A stretch of DNA of 64,000 bases from the NCBI GenBank assembly GCA_049306275.1, contig JBAQQB010000197.1, forward strand, positions 1-64,000, given 5' to 3'. Below, piece after piece: positions 42,898 through 51,680 of the stretch (its first letter is position 1; each line of letters starts with the position of its first letter). Below the pieces are notes generated by a model, which was given only the letters and a program-made list of their open reading frames with translations, did no database searches and was not told the origin of the DNA. This DNA is from JADJTT01 sp049306275. GTDB taxonomy: Bacteria > Bacteroidota > Bacteroidia > Chitinophagales > Saprospiraceae. Made by a program: the position numbers and the translations under genes.

Positions 42898-43096
42898 TGT
42901 GGAAATGTTTGTGAATAATTCAACAATGAACTTTCTGTTTAAAGTCAGAATATCATGAAAATCAGGATTTTTCACACTTATTCACAAATCCACAACCAGT
43001 GATAAACATCTTTACCTAAGTGATTTACATAAAAAATTAACACCTTCAATGTTGAAATACTTTTTTATCAATTCTTTTTCAACATTTTTTTCCACA
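42898..43096. other. Candidate replication origin: cluster of DnaA-box-like sites
   Basis: Within the AT-rich gap between the hydrolase and ctaA, sites that match TTWTNCACA are at 42910-42918 (TGTGAATAA, minus orientation), 42968-42976 (TTTTTCACA), 42978-42986 (TTATTCACA) and 43088-43096 (TTTTCCACA), with weaker ones at 42898-42906 and 42986-42994. An A/T-rich stretch (43030-43090) could be the unwinding element. Two parS sites lie about 12 kb away. No dnaA gene is here; in many Bacteroidota it is not adjacent to the origin. Alternative: ordinary promoter DNA. Confidence 0.45.
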
Positions 43097-43097
43097 G

Positions 43098-44177
43098 CTA
43101 TGATTTTGCAGGCTGTCCGGACCTGTAAACCAGGTTAAGCAGGGCGGCCAGCAGGATCAGGGCGCCTCCCTGGTGGAGCACGCCATAGGTGACCGGAATC
43201 CGGCCCAGGCTGTTGATAACGGTCAGTACACCCAGGAGGAACTGCAGGGATACAAGACCAAGCACGATATAGCCGGCCTGGCTCAGTTTGGGCCCCGGGT
43301 TCCACTTTCGCAGTTTTATGACCAGTGCCACGATGAGTGCGGTGAGCAGGTAGGCCGTGGCCCTGTGAACGACCTGTACCCAGGCCTTGACGGTAAGGGA
43401 AGGTTCGTAGTCGATCCAATTGTCAACAGAAAGGCCGTCGGCTGAGGAAAGTGCATTCATGAATGCCTGTCCGTTGATGAAGAAGGGAAAATGCGGGTGC
43501 ACCAGTCCTGCCCGCATGCCGGCCATGAGTCCGCCGAACGCGATCTGCACCAGTAGCAATGCGATCAGCGCCCAGCTCCATTTCCTGATCCGGCTCCCGG
43601 CCTCATGCGCAGGCGATGGCCCGTGCGAGCGCAGCCAGGTCCACACCAGCATGGCAAATAAGGAGGTAGCGATGAGCAGGTGAATGATGAGGTTATAGGC
43701 ATTCACCCAGGTGCGGGTGTCTTTGTTGAGGCCGCTGGCGACCATGATCCAGCCAAAGGTAGCGGCCAGAGCGGCAAGGAAGATGACGATGCCGAGGTTG
43801 CGCATCATCCAGCCCGGTATCCACTTTTTCCACCAGAAGAAGAGGAAAGGGAAGAGGAATACGAACCCCATGAGCCGGGCCCAGAGGCGGTGAAAATATT
43901 CCCAGAAAAAGATGACCTTGAACTCGCCGAGGGTCATGTCGGCGTGCAGGGTCTCGTACTGCTTGCGGGCTGCGGTTTTGTAGGCCTCGAAGGCCTCTTG
44001 CCACTGGGCTTCATTAAGCGGCGGGATAGTCCCCTGGATAACCGACCATTCGGTGATGGAAAGGCCGGAGTCGGTCAGGCGCGTAACGCCGCCGATAATG
44101 ACCTGGAAGAAGACCATGACGACGCCCGCGAACAGCCAATAGCGAACGGCGGGGCGGATTGTGGTTTGCGGTTCCAT
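43098..44177 (-). CDS. ctaA: Heme A synthase (CtaA/COX15 family)
   Basis: About 359 residues from ATG 44177 (MEPQTTIRPAVRYWL); an in-frame TTG at 44198 is less likely. Oxidises the methyl group of heme O to make heme A for cytochrome oxidase. Eight membrane helices are expected; VTRLTDSGLSITEW (about 33-46) and WEYFHRLWARLMG (about 92-104) with heme-ligand histidines are visible, and the second His pair is in VQVVHRATAYLL. It is an inner-membrane enzyme; a heme aa3 oxidase is implied. Confidence 0.9.
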   Translation of the reverse strand: MEPQTTIRPAVRYWLFAGVVMVFFQVIIGGVTRLTDSGLSITEWSVIQGTIPPLNEAQWQEAFEAYKTAARKQYETLHADMTLGEFKVIFFWEYFHRLWARLMGFVFLFPFLFFWWKKWIPGWMMRNLGIVIFLAALAATFGWIMVASGLNKDTRTWVNAYNLIIHLLIATSLFAMLVWTWLRSHGPSPAHEAGSRIRKWSWALIALLLVQIAFGGLMAGMRAGLVHPHFPFFINGQAFMNALSSADGLSVDNWIDYEPSLTVKAWVQVVHRATAYLLTALIVALVIKLRKWNPGPKLSQAGYIVLGLVSLQFLLGVLTVINSLGRIPVTYGVLHQGGALILLAALLNLVYRSGQPAKS

Positions 44178-44689
44178 AGGCTGGGTTTGCTGGCCCAAAG
44201 GTACCAGATGATGAGTTATTAATAATATTCTTTTAAAATTTAAAAAACTCCCTTGCTATCATTAGGGGTGTTGAATTGTACAAACAAATTTTTACCAACG
44301 TCCGGCACAGGGCTTAATCCACGATTTACAATAAATTTACACAAGGAGCATGGATAACCTTTGCTTGTAACTCAATGATTTGGGCGGTTTTTCACAACTT
44401 GTTGGCAGGTTTTTCCCCATTCGCTCAACCTATTTCCACTGCCCTTCCCGGGGTGGATATCCTGTGGAGAGGAGGGGGAGCTGTCCACAAAAAGTGAGTT
44501 ATATTAAATTAAATTCATATTTTATAAAATCGCATTCTTGAAAGATGTGGACTACTTGAGGCTTTTCAACGCAGATTCCCCAAAATGTGGTGGAAAACCT
44601 CTTTTTACAAAGGATTGATTTTTATAAATTTATCGTTGGGTGGAATAGAGGGTGTGGAGAATGGATCATTCAGCAAAAAGCAGATGCCT
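44178..44689. other. Long AT-rich non-coding gap
   Basis: About 510 bp between the divergent ctaA and SRAP starts. It is AT-rich at both ends (44217-44247; 44508-44530) and holds TTTTTCACA (44388-44396) and scattered TGTGGA/TCCACA words. I find no gene or RNA gene; the in-frame extension of the SRAP gene (44585-44689) is not family-like. It is a second, weaker candidate for an origin element. Confidence 0.45.
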
Positions 44690-45376
44690 ATGTGCGGCCG
44701 GTTTTCGTTAGCAGTTTCAGAAAGTAAGATACAGCAGGAGCTCCCCTTTGTCGATCCGGGCACAAATATCCGGAAGAGTTACAACATCGCCCCGACGCAG
44801 CACGCCTATGTGGTGACCAACGACCAGCCCGATCGCCTGCAGTACATAACCTGGGGGTTGATCCCCTATTGGTCGGAAGAGGGCAAGAATACCGGCAAGC
44901 TGATCAACGCCAGGGCGGAGGGGATTGAGAGCAAGCCGTCTTTCCGGGTGCCCATCCGCAAGCGGAGGTGCCTGGTGCTTGCCGACAGTTTTTACGAATG
45001 GCGTACGGTCAACCACCAAAAGATACCCTACCGGGTTGTGCCCAGGGACGGCTCCATGCTCGTCATGGCCGGCATTTGGGATGTTTGGGAAAAGGACGGT
45101 TATCCACTCAAGAGTTTTTCCGTTATCACGACTGAACCCAATAAAGAGGTCAGTTCGCTGCACAACCGGATGCCCGTGGTGCTCCCCACGCTCAAAGAGT
45201 GCAAGCATTGGCTGGAGCCGATGGAAGTGGATGAGGTATTGCAATTCCTCCACACGCCTCAGGACGGACTATTCCGGATTTACCGGGTATCAGACGAACT
45301 GAATAGTCCGAAGTACAATCTACCCGATCTGCACAACGAGATACCGGAGAATCTGGATTTGTTTTCGCAGCGATAA
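44690..45376 (+). CDS. SRAP (HMCES/YedK-type) abasic-site crosslinking protein
   Basis: 228 residues from ATG 44690. The start is fixed by the mechanism: Cys2 (MCGRFSL), exposed after Met removal, forms the thiazolidine crosslink to abasic sites in single-stranded DNA. An upstream extension to 44585 would block it. Other family residues are present: LINARAEGI, SFYEWRTV and the His in SSLHNRMPVVLP. It protects stalled forks and is often SOS-linked; I see no LexA-like box. Length is normal. Confidence 0.94.
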   Translation: MCGRFSLAVSESKIQQELPFVDPGTNIRKSYNIAPTQHAYVVTNDQPDRLQYITWGLIPYWSEEGKNTGKLINARAEGIESKPSFRVPIRKRRCLVLADSFYEWRTVNHQKIPYRVVPRDGSMLVMAGIWDVWEKDGYPLKSFSVITTEPNKEVSSLHNRMPVVLPTLKECKHWLEPMEVDEVLQFLHTPQDGLFRIYRVSDELNSPKYNLPDLHNEIPENLDLFSQR

Positions 45377-45392
45377 AAATTAGAATAAAAAA

Positions 45393-45443
45393 TAAAGTAT
45401 TGCCATTCAATACTTTAAAGATTTATAGCGGCCGAAGGCCGCT
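45393..45443. terminator. Back-to-back hairpins between convergent SRAP and lpxK genes
   Basis: TAAAGTATTG / CAATACTTTA (45393-45417, 5-nt loop) and AGCGGCC / GGCCGCT (45427-45443, 3-nt loop). Together they fill the 74-bp gap between the two stops. The GC-rich one followed on the minus strand by ATAAATCTTT would serve lpxK; the AT-rich one would serve the SRAP gene, but lacks a T run. Confidence 0.6.
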
Positions 45444-45450
45444 TGGTATA

Positions 45451-46518
45451 TCAAACCCTGAAATTCAGCAGATAGCCTTTGACGAGCTGGTCGAAAGCCT
45501 GCCCTTCGCCGAAGTGGAAAGCGACGCGCACGGGCAGCACGAAGACGGGGATCTTCGATTCGGTGAGGAATTCGCGGTGCAGTTCCATGCGCACGGCGTC
45601 TTTTTCGGTGGTGAGAATGACCTTTTTATCGCCCTCCATATTGTCGAAGATCCTTTTCATCTGCGACATGTCGTAGTTGGAGAAGTAGTGGTGGTCTTCG
45701 AACTCGAGGATGCGCAGCGATTTGGTCTGTCCTTCCAGGTAATTGGTCAGGTAGCCGGTATTGGCGATGGCTGAGATGAGCAGCGCGTCAATGTTGCCGT
45801 TGAGCGGTATGCGGTGCAGGCCGTTGAAGAAGGAGTAGGGACGGCCGTATTCGTAGTAGGAAAAGAAGATGCGTTGGTGTGGAAAAGGTTGGATTTCCTG
45901 GGTGAACTGCTCTTTTTCCTGGGTGCTCATCTGCGGCGGACACTTGGTGACGATGATGATATCGGCGCGTTTGTAGGCCGAGCGCCACTCGCGAAGGCGC
46001 CCGCTGGGCAGGAGGTAGTCGCGGGTGAAGGGTGCATTGTAGTCGGTGAGCAGGATGTTCAGTCCAACCTTGACTGAAAGGTGTTGAAAAGCGTCGTCGA
46101 GCAGGATGGCCTGAGTCGTGGGCTGTGCTTTGAGAATCTCCAGGATGCCGAAGGTGCGGCTTTCGGCAACGCCGACCAGGATGTCGGTGTATTTGCGTTT
46201 GAACATGAGGGGTTCGTCGCCGGCATCCTCGGCGGTATGGGAGGGCTGGACCTCCAGGTAGCCACGGGTTTTGCGCTGATAGCCCCTGCTCAGGGTGGCG
46301 ACGTATATATAGTCTTTCAGCATCCTGATCAAATACTCGATGTGGGGCGTTTTGCCCGTTCCGCCCACCGAGAGGTTGCCCACGGAGATGACCGGCACGC
46401 TGAATTCCACTTCCCGGAGAAGCCCGCGGCGGTAGAGCTCGTTGCGGATGTTGACGCCCAGGCCGTAAAGCAGGGAGAAAGGCGCCAGCAGGATTTTTAT
46501 CAGGACAGATTGGACCAT
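45451..46518 (-). CDS. lpxK: Tetraacyldisaccharide 4'-kinase (LpxK)
   Basis: 355 residues. Adds the 4'-phosphate to the lipid A disaccharide at the inner membrane. The membrane-associated N-terminus (ILLAPFSLLYGLGVNIRN) precedes the P-loop SVGNLSVGGTGKTP (about 46-59). Length is slightly above the average of the family. It shows lipid A production in an organism with outer membrane. Start ATG 46518 is 4 bp past the stop of the sortase gene upstream on the same strand. Confidence 0.93.
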   Translation of the reverse strand: MVQSVLIKILLAPFSLLYGLGVNIRNELYRRGLLREVEFSVPVISVGNLSVGGTGKTPHIEYLIRMLKDYIYVATLSRGYQRKTRGYLEVQPSHTAEDAGDEPLMFKRKYTDILVGVAESRTFGILEILKAQPTTQAILLDDAFQHLSVKVGLNILLTDYNAPFTRDYLLPSGRLREWRSAYKRADIIIVTKCPPQMSTQEKEQFTQEIQPFPHQRIFFSYYEYGRPYSFFNGLHRIPLNGNIDALLISAIANTGYLTNYLEGQTKSLRILEFEDHHYFSNYDMSQMKRIFDNMEGDKKVILTTEKDAVRMELHREFLTESKIPVFVLPVRVAFHFGEGQAFDQLVKGYLLNFRV

Positions 46519-46521
46519 GAA

Positions 46522-49500
46522 TTACCGTATGATGACCATTTTTCCGTAGCCTTTCTCAAAAAATGCGTCGGCGCCGGAGGCGAAGGCCTTGAAGTTCTCG
46601 CCGTTGGCTTTTTTGGCCACGATCCGGTAAAGATACACACCATTAGCCAGCGGATCGCCAAAATCATCACGTCCGTCCCAGGCATAGTCGGTGAGGTGGG
46701 TGCCGATCTTCATGGTGCCGATCTCGTGTTGGGTGATCTCGCGCACTACCCTGCCCGAGACGGTCAGAATCTGTATCGTAAACCAGGCCGGCGGTTCGGA
46801 ACCGGTGAGGGTATACAGGAAACGCGTGCTGGTGGAAAACGGATTCGGATAGTTGAGTACGTTGGAGATCATGGATTCGGTGAAGACCTTGAAGGATATC
46901 TTGTAGTCGTAGCCGAATGTGCTGAGCGAGATCAGGTGGTCAATGTCGCCGGTTTTGTTGCCTGTTACGTCTTCGGCTTCGACGTAGAAAGCATAGTCGC
47001 CATCTGTAGTAAATACCGGGTTAAATTCGACCCTTGCCCGGTTGTTTTTGCCATTCTGCACCTCCGCCGGATAGAAGCGGATGCGCTCGTCGGTGAAATA
47101 GAGGCGTTCCTCCATGCCACCGGGGTGTACGAGGAGCAGCCGGAACAACGATGTGTCTTCGAGTGCGAGGTAGGGGTTTTCGTCTTTGAGCTGCACCTGT
47201 ATCTGTGGCGTAGCCGACACAAGGTCGCCATCGAGGATGTGTTCGCCGTCGAAGGTGACGTCGAGCAGCGGGTTGCGCAGGTCTTTTTCGACGAAAAACT
47301 GGAGTACCCCTACGTTATTTATATGTGTCTGCTCGGGTTGGTCGTCGTCGGGATTAACGTCGATGGTGAGCTGGTGCACGCCTATGGAGGGCCGGGTGTC
47401 GTATTGCAGGTGGGCGATGAGTGTATCGCGTGCCGGCAGGGGGCGGTATCGGTGTTCGATGTTGGTAGCCTGGTTTTGCGGGTTGAGGATGGTATAGCGC
47501 ACGAGCAGGCTGTCCATATCGTAGTCGCTGAGGTTTTCGGTGGCGACTTCGAGCAGCAGGGGGGCGCCTTGCAGCAGCGTATCGTTTTGCAGGGTGAAAT
47601 GCCCTGCGGGGTCGAGGGCTGCTTCGGGGACCCCCAGGTAGTGGATGCGCCAGTATTCGAGGTGGGGCGGGGTTTTTTTAGTGGGGTCTTTGGCGAAATA
47701 GTGGAGTTTGAGGTAGGGAATTTGGGTAGCGTCGATATTTTCCAGCGGGAGTGGATTGACGGCATTGAGGACGTTGTCGTAAAGGAGGGTATCCTGTCCG
47801 GAGGCACGGATGCCCCAGACGCTGAGTTTGACTTCGTCGGTTGATTCAATGCCGTTTAAGGCCCAATCGAGGGTTTCCCATTTAGTGGCGGGGCCAATTG
47901 GAGGTGAGGTGAGGGAGCCTTCCGTCCAGGAGCCTTCGACGGGAATGTTGAGTTCGTTTAATGAAACTTTATCGCCGGTTTTTTCAAACAGGAAAGTGTC
48001 CTGGGCGCCTTTCTGGTAGAAAAGATTGTATGGCAAAGAACCTGAAGTTGCGAGGTTTCTTACCTGCGTGGCGCCTTCCTCCTCCAGGATGTTGAAAATG
48101 CTTTTCCCATCGAAGAGGAGGGAATCGCTGGCCCAGTCCTGGGGCTTGTAGTCACTTGTCGCAATGTTTTGGCAGGTGAAGAGCAAAACGTAGTAGCCAT
48201 CAGGGATGATGGCATCATTTTCCAGAAAATCCATTAGCTCTTTGCGCTCTGATGGGTTTTCCGTTTTAAACATGAAGGATTTGAAATTTTTGGAGGTGTC
48301 AGTACCGGGAGGCAAAGGATTTCTCACTTGGGTTGTTATACTCACAGGATCAATTAATGCGATAAACACCCCACCGAATGTATTTCCGAATTGGCCATCG
48401 TAATGAAGGTACTGTTGGTCGTTCTTCTCAATGTACAAATCCTCCTGATTCCTGTAATACCTGGGGTTTTTTGGGTTTATATTTCTTATGTTATTGCGAA
48501 TTTTATAATCCACAACATCATCAATAAAAGCAAGCTTCCTCGTTGTGGAATCCATCTTCATATCCACAAAATTGCCGTACCGGAACTGGTAGAAGTGCGA
48601 CTGATTCCACCCCGGAGAGCTGTTAGGCAGGTAGACAAACGACGAGCTGCGCCAGCGGTATGACCCCGTCAGGGAGCTGTCGGGGCTGACGCGCCAGTAG
48701 TAGACCGTATTGGGCTGAAGCGCTACATCCGGCGTCCATTTGATCACGCCGCCAGCCTGGGAGATGGAGGTGGATTGTTTGAAAGGGCTGTCAAACAGCT
48801 CGGTGGTATCGATCTCCATCCAATACGTCAGCTGTGGGAAGAAGGGGTTACCGGTAGAAGCGTTGAGCGTGACGGGCGAGTAATTGATGATCCCGAAATT
48901 AGCCGGGTAAAGGGGCTCGGCATCGGCGGAGCTGATGTAGACGGGGTGGATATAGGCGTTGTTGTTTTCTGCGGCCAGGGGTTTTTCCTCGATATCATCT
49001 GCGGCGTCTACTGTGATGATGAATCTGTTTACGCCGACAAGCGCTTGATCGTCTTCGATGATAGGCAGGGAGTACTGTACCGGCGCCAAGGAAGCCGGCG
49101 CCGAAATAGTATCAGTGAGAATGGTGAATGAGGAGTTATTGGGGAGTTCGTGCTCAATTTTCAGGACAAAAGTCGTGTCGGGCAGGTTATAGCCGATATT
49201 CCAAAGGTCGAGGGAGATTTGGAAAGAGTCGAGCGTGGTGGTGAGCAGGGGTGGGGATATTTTAACGCTTTGAGGGTCGGGCAGGTAGTCGGGGCCGGTC
49301 AGGGGGTTGAGCACCAGGGAGGGATCGCCTTGGATGGAGGTTTGTTCGCCGAGCATGAGATCGCCGTGGAATCCGGAGGTTCCCAGAATTTTGAGGCTTT
49401 CTTTAAGGATATTGCCGATAGACTGGCCGTACATGTTTCCGCCTAACCTGCTGTAGTAATTGCTACCGAGTATATTAAGTGAAGAAATAAATCCGTAGCC

Positions 49501-51576
49501 CGGGGAAGATATGAAAGCGATCATCCCTTTTTTGTCGGCGAAGATAAACCGTTCGCCGAGGCTTCTGGATGTATTATACATTTCCCCTGACAAACAGCCG
49601 AAGGATAACATCACGGGGTATTTTCCCTGGTTGTCATATGCAGCGGGGTCGTCGAAGTTGAAGTCGAGGAGCGTAGCGGAGGAATGGCCAAAAAAAGTGA
49701 GTAGCGACAGGCCGTTATTGATTTGTTGAATAATTTCTCCGGTCGCAGAGGTCATTACCGGTTCTGAAGTCGTGTTGTAAAAAGCCTTAACAATACCCCC
49801 AAATTGGTTGCTTTTGATGGTATTTTCCATCCCGGTCAGGTAGGCCTTGATAATAGCCTTTTCCTCATTTCTGCCCCCGCCCAGGTGCATCACGCGTTTC
49901 ATCCAGGCTTTATCGGTGACGTTCTGGTTTCCGGATAAGGGATCTTGCGCCTCCTCGAATTCTTTGACTTTGTCGAGGTAGACCCTGATTTCATCGGCGT
50001 TGACGACGGGGAGGCGACCGACCGACAGCACCGGGTCGATGCTCCCTACCGGGGATGCAAAGAGGTGGTCGGCGCCGGTGTAGCCGAAAGTCGGGAGGAA
50101 GAAATGTTTGTGGAGTTTACTGTTTACGTCTGTGGCGGACCGCATTAACTGATGTTCCATCCCTTTTCCGATCAGCAGCAGGTATTGCGGGTTTGTCCAG
50201 TTTTCCTTTGCATAAAAAACAAGGTTTTTTAAAGCCATCGGATGCCGCTGGATGCCATAGGCAAACTGATCGTATAACTGCTGAATCTCAAATGTATCTG
50301 TCGTGAAAGTGTTATTCCTGTGGTTGGCATAGGCCTCTACCTGATTGACGCCATTACCATCGACAGCGATAACCTTGTTGAAAACGATGAGGAATTCGGC
50401 ATCGGATTGGCTGTAGTCAATGAAATTAACCTGTTTGAGGATTGAACTGTTTTTTACAGTTTTATCCACAAATAATACCAGTTTTCGATCACGGGAAGAA
50501 GGGGGCAGGGTAATACGGACGATGTCATTTTCCACCGTGGCAGCGACCCGTAAGTGGTTGGAGATGTCGAAAAGTACAGGCTGTTCTCCTTCGTGCGCAA
50601 AGTTCTCTATTTCAAAATATTTCTTTGTATCACTGCTTTTTACATGGAATATGAAAATAGAATCCCCGGATGCATCAAACATTCGTGCATAGTCCAGCTC
50701 AATAGTGGATAGACAAGTATTGTTGCCACCTGGAATGGTAAAAGTGAGAGGCCCATTAAAAATTGAATCAGGTATAGAAATGGTATTTTCTTTTCCTTCA
50801 AAAAAACTGAATTGGTCATTTGAACCCGGATAAGGGATGTTGTTGACCCTAATCCTTTTTGTGACAGGATTTGCATTGTCGGCTAATAAATGGGCGTAAC
50901 GGAAAGAAACCAAAATGGGGTCGGGGTAACCTGAAAAAACTGATGATGGTGTAAAATTATAATTAGGTGGGTTTCTTACACACCATCCCTCGGCATTTTG
51001 GAATAAAGATCGGTCCACTTGTCTATTTAATACTCCTGTGATCTTATTTTTTATTGAGTCGTAAGGAAATATAGAGATGTATGTTTCCCAATAATATTCC
51101 TCTACTGGAGGTAGATTTGTCAAGTCGTTGTCAATTTCCACAAAATGCGAATCAGAAACCGTGGCGCTCCACGTCAAAAAATACGCCGAAGTATCCGTAA
51201 ACAAACTGTAATAAGGGTTGAACTGATCTTCGGGATTGGCATACAAAAACCTATCCATCTCCCCCCGGTTCCGCACCCCATAGAACTCGATGTAATCGCC
51301 GGAGCCCATCAGCCCCTCCGTGGTGGTGTAAATGGGGATTTCCTCTCCAAAATAAAACAGCTGGAAGCGATTGGCCTCGACGCCGGCCATATCCGCCGGC
51401 AGGGCAGACTGGGGTATCCGATAGATCCCATCTTGCGCCACCATGATCTTGTAATACGTCTGGTCGTAGTTGATCCACTCATTGCCGTATAGCGTATCGC
51501 TGCCGATCAGCATCTGGGCGATGGATGATACAGTAAAGCCGGAAAGGAACAGGACGAGTAATGCAATTCTTCTCAT
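46522..51576 (-). CDS. T9SS sortase PorU-like protein (C25 cysteine peptidase, long form)
   Basis: 1684 residues. Signal peptide ends SSIAQ. The gingipain-type C25 domain (about 400-760) has the catalytic His631 (FFGHSSATL) and Cys661 (SFGCLSGEMY), 30 residues apart as in the family. Sortases of this kind cut off the C-terminal domain of T9SS cargo and attach A-LPS. The C-terminal half holds Ig/CARDB-like beta domains, then a FlgD-like or T9SS-type tail (LNYPNPFSTST, AWDGRDDFGDPLANGVYLYRIVAKK). It is longer than the roughly 1150 residues of P. gingivalis PorU and probably belongs to the PorU2 group. No porV follows. Stop is 4 bp from lpxK. Confidence 0.85.
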   Translation of the reverse strand: MRRIALLVLFLSGFTVSSIAQMLIGSDTLYGNEWINYDQTYYKIMVAQDGIYRIPQSALPADMAGVEANRFQLFYFGEEIPIYTTTEGLMGSGDYIEFYGVRNRGEMDRFLYANPEDQFNPYYSLFTDTSAYFLTWSATVSDSHFVEIDNDLTNLPPVEEYYWETYISIFPYDSIKNKITGVLNRQVDRSLFQNAEGWCVRNPPNYNFTPSSVFSGYPDPILVSFRYAHLLADNANPVTKRIRVNNIPYPGSNDQFSFFEGKENTISIPDSIFNGPLTFTIPGGNNTCLSTIELDYARMFDASGDSIFIFHVKSSDTKKYFEIENFAHEGEQPVLFDISNHLRVAATVENDIVRITLPPSSRDRKLVLFVDKTVKNSSILKQVNFIDYSQSDAEFLIVFNKVIAVDGNGVNQVEAYANHRNNTFTTDTFEIQQLYDQFAYGIQRHPMALKNLVFYAKENWTNPQYLLLIGKGMEHQLMRSATDVNSKLHKHFFLPTFGYTGADHLFASPVGSIDPVLSVGRLPVVNADEIRVYLDKVKEFEEAQDPLSGNQNVTDKAWMKRVMHLGGGRNEEKAIIKAYLTGMENTIKSNQFGGIVKAFYNTTSEPVMTSATGEIIQQINNGLSLLTFFGHSSATLLDFNFDDPAAYDNQGKYPVMLSFGCLSGEMYNTSRSLGERFIFADKKGMIAFISSPGYGFISSLNILGSNYYSRLGGNMYGQSIGNILKESLKILGTSGFHGDLMLGEQTSIQGDPSLVLNPLTGPDYLPDPQSVKISPPLLTTTLDSFQISLDLWNIGYNLPDTTFVLKIEHELPNNSSFTILTDTISAPASLAPVQYSLPIIEDDQALVGVNRFIITVDAADDIEEKPLAAENNNAYIHPVYISSADAEPLYPANFGIINYSPVTLNASTGNPFFPQLTYWMEIDTTELFDSPFKQSTSISQAGGVIKWTPDVALQPNTVYYWRVSPDSSLTGSYRWRSSSFVYLPNSSPGWNQSHFYQFRYGNFVDMKMDSTTRKLAFIDDVVDYKIRNNIRNINPKNPRYYRNQEDLYIEKNDQQYLHYDGQFGNTFGGVFIALIDPVSITTQVRNPLPPGTDTSKNFKSFMFKTENPSERKELMDFLENDAIIPDGYYVLLFTCQNIATSDYKPQDWASDSLLFDGKSIFNILEEEGATQVRNLATSGSLPYNLFYQKGAQDTFLFEKTGDKVSLNELNIPVEGSWTEGSLTSPPIGPATKWETLDWALNGIESTDEVKLSVWGIRASGQDTLLYDNVLNAVNPLPLENIDATQIPYLKLHYFAKDPTKKTPPHLEYWRIHYLGVPEAALDPAGHFTLQNDTLLQGAPLLLEVATENLSDYDMDSLLVRYTILNPQNQATNIEHRYRPLPARDTLIAHLQYDTRPSIGVHQLTIDVNPDDDQPEQTHINNVGVLQFFVEKDLRNPLLDVTFDGEHILDGDLVSATPQIQVQLKDENPYLALEDTSLFRLLLVHPGGMEERLYFTDERIRFYPAEVQNGKNNRARVEFNPVFTTDGDYAFYVEAEDVTGNKTGDIDHLISLSTFGYDYKISFKVFTESMISNVLNYPNPFSTSTRFLYTLTGSEPPAWFTIQILTVSGRVVREITQHEIGTMKIGTHLTDYAWDGRDDFGDPLANGVYLYRIVAKKANGENFKAFASGADAFFEKGYGKMVIIR

Positions 51577-51604
51577 AGGTTCAGGTTGTTGGGAATATAG
51601 CCCC

Positions 51605-51660
51605 CAAATTTAAGGGTATTTAAAACACCGTGCCCGGCTTGTTAAAAATCAATAGCTTTG
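51605..51660. promoter_or_regulatory. Candidate divergent promoter elements
   Basis: In the 104-bp gap between sortase and RemB-like starts: TAGCTTTG on the plus strand (51653-51660) and TAAATTTG on the minus strand (CAAATTTA at 51605-51612). Both fit the TAnnTTTG -7 form; the -33 elements are not clear. They would drive the two divergent genes. Confidence 0.35.
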
Positions 51661-51680
51661 CCGGATTAAAACCCATACCG

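Noticed and set aside
46081..47844. 587-codon plus-strand open frame
   Set aside because: Antisense of lpxK and the sortase 3' part; crosses both genes and has no family features.
50462..50470. TTATCCACA, exact DnaA-box word
   Set aside because: Single occurrence inside the sortase gene, with no other boxes beside it.
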